A stretch of 64,000 nucleotides of DNA, taken from positions 1-64,000 of the forward strand of contig JADIIU010000074.1 in assembly GCA_027603945.1 (NCBI GenBank). The letters run 5' to 3'. The position numbers and the translations under genes were made by a program. The notes beneath the pieces are model-generated. The model did no database searches and was not told the DNA's origin. It saw only the letters and a program-made list of their open reading frames with translations. Positions 32,556 through 43,418 of the stretch are shown here, one piece after another (position 1 is the stretch's first letter; each line of letters starts with the position of its first letter). The stretch is from Terramyces sp. JEL0728 (taxonomy: Eukaryota > Chytridiomycota > Chytridiomycetes > Rhizophydiales > Terramycetaceae).

Positions 32556-33389
32556 TTAGTATTCCTTTATTATTTCTAGTAGTGATTCGTCAGAGTTTCT
32601 TTGGATTTCAGCAGAGCCAATTCCCATTCTGGAGTGTTCAAATGTCATTCTAGGTGGTGCTTCATGGTCAGTAATCTGTGGGAAATGAGTCGCTGGAGGT
32701 CTAGTAATGTCCATTGTCATTCGTGGCTCTGGGCTTGGAGAATCTTCAATCTTTAGGATTTCTGGATCTTTGGGTGGTTGCGTTTTGGAAAATAATAGGC
32801 GGTAACAGATGAAAGCGGCAAGCAAGACTACAATTGCGATTAATACACAAAAGAGGGCGATTACGTATTTGCCATTCCATCCATTTGATGAATCTGAAGT
32901 AGAAGTGCTGGTTGGACTTGAACTTGGGCCATTAGTTGTAGTGGTGCCATTGCTTGATGGATCAGCAATCACTAGAGTTAAAAATATTATACCAATTGAA
33001 GCAGTCCACTTTCCTGCAATGTTAGGACCTAATAGACACTGTCTGTTATTTGGGTCGTGCAACTGCATAAAAAGAGCTTTTCCATCGCCGTTATTGGTAA
33101 CTGTAATTTCAGTGTAGTTGATTGAAGGATAAGCTATTTTTGGATTTACAGCGAATTCCTGGATCTTTACAAAGCTGGATGAGTTGCATGGGTCATACGC
33201 AGAAGCAGAATCCCCGGCGAATAAATCCAGTACAAGTGTATTTGGGTTAATATCGGTAGGAATTAGATTTACAGGCCAGAAAACTTTGACAGGTTGATTT
33301 ACAGTGATATTCTGCTCAATACAGAGCCGGTTTGTAGTTGAACAATCTTGAGCGAATATGAAAGATATAAACAGGAATAATTCTAGCAT
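32556..33389 (-). CDS. Single-pass type I membrane protein, copy A
   Basis: Two exons (33389-32993 and 32971-32556) encode 270 residues; the 21-nt intron 32972-32992 lacks an in-frame stop. A signal peptide (LELFLFISFIFAQ) leads to an extracellular domain with paired Cys residues, WPVNLIPTDINPNTLVLDLF and NRQCLLGPNIAGKW. A Ser/Thr/Gly-rich stalk (TTTTNGPSSSPTSTSTSDSS, likely O-glycosylated) and one transmembrane helix (VIALFCVLIAIVVLLAAFIC) follow, then a Pro-rich cytoplasmic tail. The topology resembles wall-stress sensors of the Wsc/Mid2 type, but the ectodomain is not a recognised family. A divergent paralog starts at 33945 on the other strand. Confidence 0.78.
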   Translation of the reverse strand: MLELFLFISFIFAQDCSTTNRLCIEQNITVNQPVKVFWPVNLIPTDINPNTLVLDLFAGDSASAYDPCNSSSFVKIQEFAVNPKIAYPSINYTEITVTNNGDGKALFMQLHDPNNRQCLLGPNIAGKWTASIGIIFLTLVIADPSSNGTTTTNGPSSSPTSTSTSDSSNGWNGKYVIALFCVLIAIVVLLAAFICYRLLFSKTQPPKDPEILKIEDSPSPEPRMTMDITRPPATHFPQITDHEAPPRMTFEHSRMGIGSAEIQRNSDESLLEIIKEY

Positions 33390-33944
33390 TCTATTTTCAG
33401 ATGCCGTTGGAATTTTTTGTTAAATACTATGGGGAGCCTGTCAAATCGCCCCCTTACGCCCCTTTGCCGTACATCGAAATGATACACTAAAATTAAAAGA
33501 ATGATGCCGCCATGATATTGCTATTATCCTATGGCGGTTTGTTTGACCAGCATTGCACTTTTCGAGTGTGAAGGTTTCTTTGAAAATTTCCTGTATCCAG
33601 CTATTGGCGACGGGTTTCAACTGGGGTCAAGATAGTCTCAAGGTACGAGGGATCCAGATGATACAGCCAGTTTGCACTTCAGAGCTGAGATCTAAGTTGG
33701 TTTTTGCACTTGTAGTTTGGATCCTATACTTGAAATAGCGTAGTTTGGTTCTTATAGTGTAGAAAATATTATTGCAAGCAACTCTGTATTTTATAGGCAA
33801 CAACCCACAGGCAATTACTGTGCATGTAACAATTCCAAACTGGCCCTCGTCGAACGAATCTATGCATTAGAACTATCTGAATTAACCGTATAAGCCACAG
33901 ATCCCAGACTTATTTGAAATTCAAAAAAATACTCAGAAACAGAA
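33390..33944. other. Spacer between head-to-head membrane-protein paralogs
   Basis: About 555 bp separate the two divergent paralogs. An ORF around 33690-33738 encodes a short hydrophobic run (KLVFALVVWILYLK) that might belong to a missing signal-peptide exon of the downstream gene, but I could not join it convincingly. No other feature was seen. Confidence 0.3.
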
Positions 33945-34937
33945 ATGAGCTGCTTGGGAACCTTCAGACTATGCATTGACGAAATACAGAATCCATTGAC
34001 GATATTTTACCCGGTAAACCAAATACCGCCTACATATTCTTACCTTTCACTCTCAATTATTCAAGGAAACCTGTCTGTCACTAATGTATGTCAATTCGAA
34101 GGGAAGCTGCTTGATACAGTTCAAATCGTACCTCATAGGTGGTCTGGCAGTCTGAATTATACTCTGCTGGATACAACAAAGTACAGCGGACCAGTTTCAT
34201 TTATTCTAACGGACGAATCAAAAAATCAGTGTATAAACGGTCCTAATTTTGGATCAAAGTTTGAAAATTCTGTTGATTTACCGCTTACTACCACTACTAC
34301 GGTCTATAGTACTCCCGCAGCAATCCCCACAGCGACCCCCACAGCGACTCCAGCTAGTTCCGGATACACTGAATGGAACGCACTCTTGATTGCCGTTGTT
34401 GTACTTGCTTCGTTACTGCTATTAAGTGTAATTATCGTTGGATATCTGATACAAAGAAAGAAAAAACAAGAACAAGTGCTGACACCATACGCTGTTTCTC
34501 TTATAAAAGGGGAAGTCGACCACCAAATGCTAGAGACTTCTAGAATCAGTGCAGCAAGAAGAACACTTGAACTACGCGAAGATCCGCTGATTGTACAAGT
34601 AACAAGGAGCAACTCTATATCGACCCAGTATTATTCATTATCAGATACTTCATCAGATGTTCCCACAAAGGAATCTCTAGACTCACAGTCATTTAAAACT
34701 GCTCCACTGTCGTTATCACGCTCACTCACATCATCCCAGTCATTTAAATCAGGCCAGTCTTCTTTTAGATCTGCTGCAGACCAAGATTATGAATCAGAGG
34801 AAGAAATAGAGATCCCGACGGATATAGTTCGCCCCCCAAATATTGTCCAGAATATTATCGCAGAGGACTCAAAAAGCATTTCCTCTGACGGTGTACATAG
34901 TGATTCCTCTGAAGATACAATCAAGCTTAATAAATAA
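33945..34937 (+). CDS. Single-pass membrane protein, copy B
   Basis: A 330-residue paralog of the protein at 32556. Shared landmarks are RLCIDE...IFYPVNQIPP near the N-terminus, ESKNQCINGPNFGSKF before the stalk, a Thr/Ala/Pro-rich stalk, and one transmembrane helix (LLIAVVVLASLLLLSVIIVG) followed by basic RKKK. The cytoplasmic tail is longer and Ser-rich (SLSRSLTSSQSFKSGQSSF), with many possible phosphorylation sites. No signal peptide is visible at the ATG chosen, unlike the paralog, so a 5' exon may be missing from this model. Function is unknown; a cell-surface sensor or adhesin is a reasonable guess from topology. Confidence 0.7.
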   Translation: MSCLGTFRLCIDEIQNPLTIFYPVNQIPPTYSYLSLSIIQGNLSVTNVCQFEGKLLDTVQIVPHRWSGSLNYTLLDTTKYSGPVSFILTDESKNQCINGPNFGSKFENSVDLPLTTTTTVYSTPAAIPTATPTATPASSGYTEWNALLIAVVVLASLLLLSVIIVGYLIQRKKKQEQVLTPYAVSLIKGEVDHQMLETSRISAARRTLELREDPLIVQVTRSNSISTQYYSLSDTSSDVPTKESLDSQSFKTAPLSLSRSLTSSQSFKSGQSSFRSAADQDYESEEEIEIPTDIVRPPNIVQNIIAEDSKSISSDGVHSDSSEDTIKLNK

Positions 34938-35108
34938 AGATTCAATCGAGTTTGACGTCTAGTTTCACAGTCAAACCGCACAGCGAGAGCGCATCCGCAA
35001 CAGTAATCAATCTATGATTATTATGCTAGAACTATAAATAGTAGCACGCGTTAAGCGTGACTTGTAAACTCCGACGTGTTTATTTTTGGTTATTCCAAAC
35101 ACGAATTT

Positions 35109-35837
35109 ATGCTACAAACAACGAAAAAGTGTCAGAAGCATTACCCAATTGAAAAAAGACGCAACTTGATAATCGACAAAATCCTCGTATTTTTCAATAA
35201 AAAGAAGCTGTTGATCACAAGTGAAAATGGCGAGTACACGATTTTTGCCGAGGAGAGGTAAATCATTGTTAATCTTTGGTGATCTTTGTTAACAACAGGA
35301 ATCAAGTGTTGATATCGCTGCCAGAGATGAATTACTGGGCAAAGCTGGTCCAGAACCAACTTTATTCCGCTGGATCAAACAAGCCGCTACCATTCAAAAA
35401 TATACTCTTGAATCACACGATAATTTATTACAATAGAGAAATTTACATTTGGAAACAAGAAAATCAGAAATCGGTTGAAATTTACTGTCCAATCACTCTA
35501 GATTTAATCCCATTAGAGAAAGACTGTACTTGTCTATTCAAATCTAAAAAGAACTTGAACAAACCATTCTATTTCACTGGTTGCGGGTACATTTTCATTA
35601 ATCAGACACGTATTTTCATTTCAATCTTGCTTGTACAATTTCAACACTTGTCCAACGTGTAGAACTGTCGGACATTATAAACCATTACTGGGCGATTTTG
35701 AGAATCACTGTTTCGATTGCGGGCACATGGTTGATAAGGAAAACGGTGAACGGTGGATGAAATTGATGCACGTAAAGAATAATCAGTGTTTGTATTGCAG
35801 TGTCCCAGTTACCAAACTACAAACTTTATATTATTAA
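35109..35837 (+). CDS. Pellino-like RING E3 ligase candidate
   Basis: Three exons (35109-35257, 35299-35586, 35606-35837) with introns of 41 and 19 nt encode about 222 residues. The frame runs upstream to 35076, but the first ATG is 35109. After splicing, the C-terminal half shows the Pellino RING-like pattern: TGCGHVFSF, then TCPTCRTVGHYKPLLGD, HCFDCGHMVDKENGERW and CLYCSVPV. Animal Pellinos carry the equivalent CGH...CPxCRxVGPYVPL...CGH...CPFC series and catalyse K63/K48 ubiquitination in innate signalling. The N-terminal half is beta-rich (LVFFNKKKLLITSENGEYTI, NREIYIWKQENQKSVEIY), consistent with a reduced FHA domain. Eight Cys/His ligands are visible. Assignment rests on motif spacing; the rest is divergent and short compared with animal Pellinos (about 420). 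Confidence 0.68.
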
Positions 35838-35952
35838 AATAGATTGCTCAAGTTTTGGTTTTGCATCCTGGATCTTTTGATCAGGCGGTTTATTAGTCGT
35901 AACCACAGCTATTTCGCAAAGGAGGAAATTCTAAAAACTAATTTTATTAAAA

Positions 35953-37104
35953 CTAATCAAGCAAATCGAAATATTTTGAGGTAAATAGCCGCGGTAACGT
36001 CATTTGATCCAGATGATAGGATCCTAACGCGTAATGTAAACACAGCCGCTTGACTATTTCCAACTTGATCTCGCTGGGCACGGCTAATAGCAAGACCGCA
36101 TTACTAGCACTAATCAGCTCGCATATATTCTTTCCTTTGACATCAAGATTCTTTCCAGTAATGTCCGTGTACATTGGAAATAATCCCACTTTGAAATTCA
36201 AGAGATAATTATTGACCGTAACTGATTTCTGCAAATTGATTGAATGATTTAAATGTATTTCCATATTATTGATTGTGGTATTTCTTTCAATCAACTCCTT
36301 CAAGTGGTTTTCATTGTAATCTTCGTTGCAGATAAAGACCAATTTCTTGACTGCAGGATTTCTATGCAAGAATGAAAGAGAGGAATTTCCTTTGATGACC
36401 AGAGTTTTTGTATACAAATTAGGTCCGATAATCGTGTCGAAATATTCATTGATTCCATCAAACGTAATGCTAGGAATCTTTTTCTGTTTGATGAAATAAG
36501 CGAATTCAACTGATTGCTGCAGGCTAAACTTTGAGGTATTGATACAGAGGAATTTCATTTCAACACATTTGAAACATTTGAAAAAACCAACTGGAGGAGC
36601 AAAGTTTGTCAAATCAATTTCGTCAAACGCTTTGTTTTCCAATATTTTTGACAGGAATTTCAAGTTTGACAGCTGGATCCCACTTTGAAAATGGAGCGAT
36701 TTGACACTCGCTCTGTGCAATATCAACAACAAAATTTCAATATAGTCGTTATCCAAGAACAAACTGGACTTGTGTTCATTTTCGTACTGAAATACTTGCG
36801 TCAGCAATTCCAAGTCTTTTTCAAATCTATCGAAATCTTTACTGTATTCTGCTTCGTTTTGTGGGTATCTTTGCTTTGCTTCAAAGTAGTACAAGCAGAA
36901 TGACGAGATTGGCTCGTACTTTTCAGCAATCCGATTGAGGAGATCTGTAAATGTGCAATACTGGTCAAGCACATCTTGGTAATAGTCTTCTTCGTTCGTG
37001 CTGACAGGACTTTTCAAGTCTTCCATTGAAAACGTACAGTTCAAAAGTCTAATTGGATTCTCCGCCATCTTGTGCTGAAAACTGGTATTAATTACGAGAG
37101 GCAT
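35953..37104 (-). CDS. Unrecognised protein with possible repeat fold
   Basis: An intronless 383-residue protein. The frame is open to 37116, but the first ATG is 37104. The middle shows alternating hydrophobic patterns reminiscent of irregular LRR or F-box/LRR proteins (ASVKSLHFQSGIQLSNLKFL, NPAVKKLVFICNEDYNENHL, TINNMEIHLNHSINLQKSVT). Near the C-terminus, AVPSEIKLEIVKRLCLHYAL resembles an F-box-like helix pair, in an unusual C-terminal position. No signal peptide or membrane segment is present. A substrate-receptor role is only a suggestion. Confidence 0.6.
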   Translation of the reverse strand: MPLVINTSFQHKMAENPIRLLNCTFSMEDLKSPVSTNEEDYYQDVLDQYCTFTDLLNRIAEKYEPISSFCLYYFEAKQRYPQNEAEYSKDFDRFEKDLELLTQVFQYENEHKSSLFLDNDYIEILLLILHRASVKSLHFQSGIQLSNLKFLSKILENKAFDEIDLTNFAPPVGFFKCFKCVEMKFLCINTSKFSLQQSVEFAYFIKQKKIPSITFDGINEYFDTIIGPNLYTKTLVIKGNSSLSFLHRNPAVKKLVFICNEDYNENHLKELIERNTTINNMEIHLNHSINLQKSVTVNNYLLNFKVGLFPMYTDITGKNLDVKGKNICELISASNAVLLLAVPSEIKLEIVKRLCLHYALGSYHLDQMTLPRLFTSKYFDLLD

Positions 37105-37174
37105 TTTAATAAACAAACTAAGCCGGCAATTTATTCGTCATTTCTGCACCGTAGTTCTTGGAGCCCAAAGTCCC

Positions 37175-37399
37175 TTGAAGTTCCAAAGCGTTTCACATAT
37201 TAAAGAATTACTGGTAACAACAATAGATATAAGCGGATTTAAAAGGCCAGCCAAGAATATCCCATTTGGATCCTTTCACAGCTTTATCGAGGAATTGGAA
37301 TACCTCCACATGTGTAGTACCGAATGGCCTTTTAGAACCCTACACCGTAGCGCCGATTTCCAAAAACAGAAATTGTATGATCATTTATTTACATCTTAA
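37175..37399 (+). other. Open frame without ATG, possible terminal exon
   Basis: A plus-strand frame open from before 37121 to the stop at 37399 reads protein-like text (FGSFHSFIEELEYLHMCSTE). It ends 5 bp before the chitin synthase stop, like other tightly convergent genes here. It has no suitable ATG and I could not find an upstream exon. It may be the last exon of a small gene or chance. Confidence 0.25.
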
Positions 37400-37404
37400 A
37401 GACA

Positions 37405-40400
37405 CTATACCCCAAGTCGTTCCATCTCTTTTGCCACGATTTTGAACAGTTTCCTCTTTTGTTTCTCGTTCAAACTTATTTTTAACTGCTCTTCAACGTA
37501 TCTCCGGATTTCACCTTTGGTTGCTGTGTTGATGTCGTTGTTTGTCAAGAACTGATCTACGTGCTTTTTCAATACTGACGAGCGGATATCAGTTTCTTGC
37601 AGGACGGATATATGCGTAGACGACACATCGCTGTAGTTTGATCTGTCGTCCATTAGTTTCAAAGAGCTGGTGCTGGACACACTCGATCTCTTTTCCATTC
37701 GAGGAGCGTCCTTTGAAGTGCTGGATCCAATGAATGTCAAGCTGGACTGAGAATTATCCCTGTATCTAATCGCAGAAGTATGCAAAGCAACTGCATTTTC
37801 ACCAATGGAATTTGGGACGATAGTGGTGGAAGGTGATACTGCCCTGTGGTAGGCCATTTGAGGTTTTGCTGCTGGGGGCTTTTTGCTTTCCATTCCATCC
37901 CAAGTAGTTAACGGAATCGTATCAGGGTCGAAAGCAGTTTCGTCCAACTGCTTCTCCACCTTCTTTCCTTCTTCATAAACCACTCTGGTATTTCCCCAAG
38001 AAAAATCGTCCATATTCCATATGGAGTAGAATGGGAGGTAAATGCCAAATACCGGCATTGCTACTAAATACTACGGTTAATGCAAATGCTTACCACCAGC
38101 ATCCATCCAAACTTTTCAACTTCAGCATTTAATACAAACAATACGATTTGAATTCCAAATACAGCCGCTATCATGATTATTGAAACAAGGGGCAATAAAG
38201 CATCGGGATTGGCAGTGTTGTAATAAATCAGGTACACAATATACACTATTGAAGACGGCATCGCAAATGTCACCAGCAAATCTAAAAAGACAATGATCCG
38301 CATGGAAAAGCAGCAGGCATTGCAAAGATTTTCTTGATACAAAAGTTCCACCAAGTTGTGGATGGTAGAGTTGATCCATCTTCTTCTTTGAGATTTCAAT
38401 ACTGTAAATGTGTCTGGGGCGATAGTTTTGCAAGTAGCATCGGAGCGGTACCCGGTGCTATTCGATGGAAAGTGTTTCAGTAACAATGTGGTCAAGAATC
38501 TATCTTCACCTAAATACAGCAAATTCTTCAGATGCAGAGTGTCTAATTGGTTCAGCGAGTATTCACTTAGCAATTTTTTGTGGATTAGATACGGCTTCTT
38601 TTCATATTTGATGCGGTACAGTGAAAAGCAACCAGGCAAACAAGTCACGGAGCCAAACATAGATTCAAAGGCTTTGGTCATGTGCTGAGAAATAAAGTAT
38701 TCGTAAATCTGAATCATAGTCACCCAGTTGTCTTTTTCGTTTTCAATTTTAGTGTCTCCGGCCACCCCAATTACTTTACGGTTCTGAACCATGTGTCCAA
38801 CCAGTCGATTTAGACTAGAACGTTCAATTGAAGTGTCTGCATCAACCATCAACATGTATTCGTACATGTTTGGATCTACACCCATAATATTTTTGAATGT
38901 GTGATACAAGTGGAATTCAAGGGGATTGAACAGCTCCTGGTAAAACAGCCGCGATAGGAATTGCATCAAAATTAACTGAGAATCTCTTTTACCACTAACG
39001 TTAGCAAATAATTACCGGTTGCCTGCTCTAGAAGTTTCACTAGGCTTTCCAGTCTTGATTACAACGATATATGGAACCAACTTTCCTTCAATGTCATAAA
39101 GCCCGGAAAATACCTTGGCGTAATTCAGCTGTTGATATCCACTCCCCAACGATTGATAAGCGTACGGCTCAGAATCCATTTCAGCGTCAACCCCTAAAAT
39201 GTCCAAGACAATTCTCGGTGTTGGTCTGTCATTTCCTCCGCCAATAATCATACCATCGCAAACAATAAACAGCATTCTATGCTTGTCATCATAATCAGCG
39301 GTGGCAACTGAGTTGATTGTTCGCTTGAGCGAATCCTCGTCTTCGGTGTAACAAGGAATCAAGCAGAGTAAAAACCTGGATTGTGCTTCAGGGTTGTACG
39401 TTACGCCAATTCTTAATGCTGCCAAGAATTTGATCCCAATAATGAAAACCATTATACACGAAAACCCAAACAAGATGTAGTTAGGGATTAGGCACTGCAA
39501 GTCATTTCTGTGGTCAATTGCACCAACGTAAAACATACCGTTGAGACACTGCATAGTTTGCGCATACAGCTGAGCATCAACTTTTTTCAGTTTTTCCATT
39601 ATAAATGTAAGATCCGATCCAGTTGTAGTTTCTTTACGATCAAATATCTGGCCAATTGTCGGACCCATAAAGTTATAAAGCGTTTGGTTTGGGAATACAT
39701 AGAAAGGCGTGATATCAAATACTTTGCCGTATGCAATTAGCAGTTTTGCATTTTCTGTGCCAGACAAGTAATCCGAGATTGTTTGCGAGCCCCAGACAAC
39801 AGTTCCCGCTACACTGCTCTTTAATTGAGGCAAGTAATCATGCTGCACATGAGCTTCCCACCCAAATGGCAGATTGCCGTAGTGCAGCTGGAAAGAAACG
39901 GGCTTAGAAAAGCCGGGACAGTATGTATCCCAATAAATTTCTTTTGGGAAAAGAGCAGAGACATCCCTTCCAAGTACATTGTTTGTCCAGAAAGCTTCAT
40001 TGCCCTGGGTATACACTTGTTTCACATGATCGCTGGCAATGCTGTTAATGTGATAATACTGTCCGTACATATAAACCACACCTTTTCCAAAATCAATTTG
40101 AGATTGCAGCTGCCCAGGAGATAATTGCCTGCCTGTTGGACAGATAATAGGGCCAAGAGCAGCAATCACAAACAGAACAATCAAGTTTAATACGACAAAT
40201 ATAATCATCAGCGCTAATTTTTCCCTCCAAGCTGTTCTCCGGTCCTGTCTTTTCATTTTTCCAAGCTTTTCAAGCAGGAAACCTGGGATATAAAATGTCA
40301 ATACGTTTGTCATTGCGAGCCATATCTTTCTTTTTAATGTCATTGGTTTTGCTTGCATGTCGTTTTGTTTTGTGAATTTTGCAGCTTTCTGGGTATCCTG

Positions 40401-42758
40401 CGCAACATCTGCCAAATGCATAACCGTTTCTTGTTCCCATGAAACTTGAGTCTCATTTAGAGAGTTTCGTTTGCTGCTGGATACCATACTGTCTCTTTTG
40501 GAATCTAATTTAGGAATCTTTGTTGCATTGTTATCGCTGAATAGTCTATACAGCTGTCTGAAAGCTTTGTTGGACAGTAGAATATGGTCTGTTCCATTCA
40601 GCGCATCTTGCTTGCCCCATCCTTTCTTGAGGATCAGCAAACTACACGCGATCGCAGGGTCTTTGAGTGAAATATTAAGATGTGTCAACACATTTGGAAA
40701 CCTTTTCACCACCAACGAATGACTTAGATTTGCAGAATATGGCGATGCAGGATGGTTCGCTATTGAAGGCAGGTACCCCGCATTGATCTGTCTCTGGACC
40801 ATCTTATCGTCCCACGATCTAGAGTAGGACATGCTCTTGTTTGGGTTGATATGCTGAACCATCCACATTTTTGTTGATGTTATGCATGACAGCAGATCTT
40901 CTAATACTAATTGATACTAGAGTTAATGAAAAAGTACTTGGAAAGTAGTAGTATTCTCAACTTCTACTTTGCCTCTCTTGATAGTCATTGATCGAACAGA
41001 GGTATTGATGGTGCTGGAAGCCGGTGATCGCGAAATCGTTTTTGTTTGTGCGGCAATAACGGTGTACGGATCCAAATCATGCACCAAGGTTTCAATAATT
41101 TTATCAGAAAATAGGGTGCGCAAGAATACGTTTGTAGTGCCGGGTTCTTCAGGCGATCCTCTAATCAGTGTAACAAATTCACTTTGAATAGCTTCCAGGT
41201 TTTCGCAATTCCAGTCTACGACATCGTAGTTGTATAATGCTCCTGAATGTGATATAGCGAATTGGTGGTCTCGCTTTGGTAAAAATATTGGCGAATCGCC
41301 ATGGATCTTTTGCAAGTACTGGCAATAAGCAAAATCATTTTCAACACCAGTCCCTCTGCATGTTTGCTGGTTAAGTAGTCGCAAAGAACCGGTTTCTAAT
41401 CGGCAGTAGAAATCCATTATCGTAGAATTTGATTCTACTATAAATTTATATTGTGGAATCTTTTGACTGGATAAAAAGTCATTTGCCGCACTAATGCTTG
41501 TACTGTAGAGCAACTCTGTCAATTTTTCATTTGTATAGTTGTACAAGAATCTTTGTAATCGTGATTTTTCATTTTGCTCGTCTGGATTATCAAATGAAAC
41601 CATTCCTGGCACATCCAACACTGCAATATAATTGTTGTACTCTCCATCGTTTTTACACACCTTTTCATTGACAAAGTTTGTCATCCATGAAACCAAATTT
41701 GAATACAGATTCCTTGCAAGGTTGTCCCGCTGCTTCTTGGCATCTTCAATATTCAGTAGTTTCGATACTCTATCCGTCTTTAAAGTAACTGTTTTTGAAG
41801 TTAGAGTGGTTTCCAGTGTGCTTGGATCTAATCCCAACAATTTAGCCGCAATCCCCAATACATTCTTATTTTTGACCACGCTCTTTGGCTCATGCTTTCT
41901 TCTCAGTAAAGTGGATTCATAATTGCCCCTTCCGATGTCGATATTGCCCAAGTGCAATATCGCAGCAAGAATTTGGAATATTCCGGTTTGTACATCCTCT
42001 CCTAATCCTAAAATCTTGAAATCGCTGATCAGTTGCTTGTATTTTGAAGCATCATCACTCATCTCCATCTTGAAATCGTGACTATCAAGGTATTGGAAAT
42101 CTGCATTAAGGGATAGACGGTCTCTATCTGCAGACGGCATCCCTTTGAGCAGATAAAAGACGTCAAAATTCCTTGAAGATGCTGGCTTACTAGTCAATAA
42201 ATGTATATCATGGAGGTAGTTGATTGTCTTTGTGCCAACAAACTTGCCAGTAGCGCTAAACTGATATTCATTGTACCGGATACAAGTTGTGCTCGCAGAA
42301 CCGTTTGAAGAATATGCACTGGTAAATATGGAAAGCATGTTTACCGCTTTTGCCGTTAAAGTCGCAGTCCTTGTCTTTTTCCCTCCAACTCTTGCTAAAT
42401 CCATCAGGTGCGTTGCAATCCGATCAAACGAATATGATTTTCCAGAGTTTGAGTCACCAAGTAGCACTATACTCTGGTCATTCTGCAACAGTTTAAGCTG
42501 CAGGTATGCGTTTGCGGTCAAATCAAATACGGTTTGGAATTCGATTTCGGGATCTAGACTGAACGCTGCAGCCATTTGTTTTGAGTCGCTCTTGACGCTA
42601 GAGTGCGGTCGGATATGCACTAGTGTATTCGATCCGATTTTTGTATTTATAATGCCGGCATTCCAGTTCTCTTTTAGTGTTGTGAGAATTGTGTCTGCGC
42701 TTGTCGGGTGTGTATCGTACAAGTCCGCAACTGCATCTCTGGTATTCCTATTTTTCAT
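37405..42758 (-). CDS. Chitin synthase with N-terminal myosin motor-like domain
   Basis: Four exons (42758-40938, 40916-39016, 38994-38094, 38070-37405; introns 21, 21 and 23 nt) encode about 1762 residues. It polymerises UDP-GlcNAc into chitin at the plasma membrane. The N-terminal ~700 residues form a myosin motor-like domain with P-loop GDSNSGKS (101-108) and VLDVPGMVSFD at switch II; the usual switch I NxxSSRFGK is not recognisable. A linker, membrane helices and a cytochrome-b5-like segment follow. The family-2 glycosyltransferase core has MLMVDADTSIE, TCLPGCFSLYRIKY, LGEDRFLTTLLLKHF and SQRRRWINS, so catalysis looks intact. After membrane helices and IWNMDDFSWGNTRVV, the C-terminus is a DEK_C domain. 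This is the division-2 fungal class V/VII type. Splice junctions restore AGNRGKRDSQL and the DDFSWGNTR region. Confidence 0.97.
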
Positions 42759-43418
42759 TGTAATGGTAAAGCTAAAGAGCCAGCCTTATCTTGTAGTCCT
42801 TTGACGCATTTGTACAACCGTGTTCACCAAATTAGGACAGGGGCTCATTTTGCCTTTTCCCACATTAAAAATCAAAAATTTAATTTCCACAGTGGTTGGG
42901 TTAGATTAAAAACAGACGGCCAAGCGGAAGAGATCAGTGCTTTATTACGTTTAATTTCGTGTAAACAGGTTTCCATTTTCGAAAAGCAACTTTCAGACAT
43001 GTGCTGGCGAACCTATTCCAATTGCGGTGAATATTTATTTCATTGTGGTGACATTTGATTGAGAAATAAGGCTGAGAAATAACTGTCGGAATCTCCGCTT
43101 GAGTCGCATTTGCTCAATAGTGACATTTGCACTACCGAAATTCAGCAGATTTGGCCTGGATTAATAGGATACATTCGGATAAGGACCCCTCACTCGTCTG
43201 AGAAGTGATAGCGTTTCCATTATATCAACCAGGCTGTCCACAAACACAAACTATGCCTATCAGGAAGCGAGTCCAATTAGAACTCAACCTGTGAGTCAGT
43301 CGGAACTCTAATCTCATGGTGGAAGATCGGCTGGCAATACCCGGCGTTTTTCCTGAATCACTTGAAACACAAAATGTAACACTTGGCACCAGATTTTTCA
43401 CCAAAAAACTTGCATCAA
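42759..43418. other. Intergenic region between chitin synthase and TF-like gene A
   Basis: About 660 bp lie between divergent start codons. A short frame near 43307-43460 (MVEDRLAIPGVFPESLETQN) overlaps the downstream start in another frame and may be an upstream ORF or chance. No repeat or RNA gene was seen. Confidence 0.35.
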
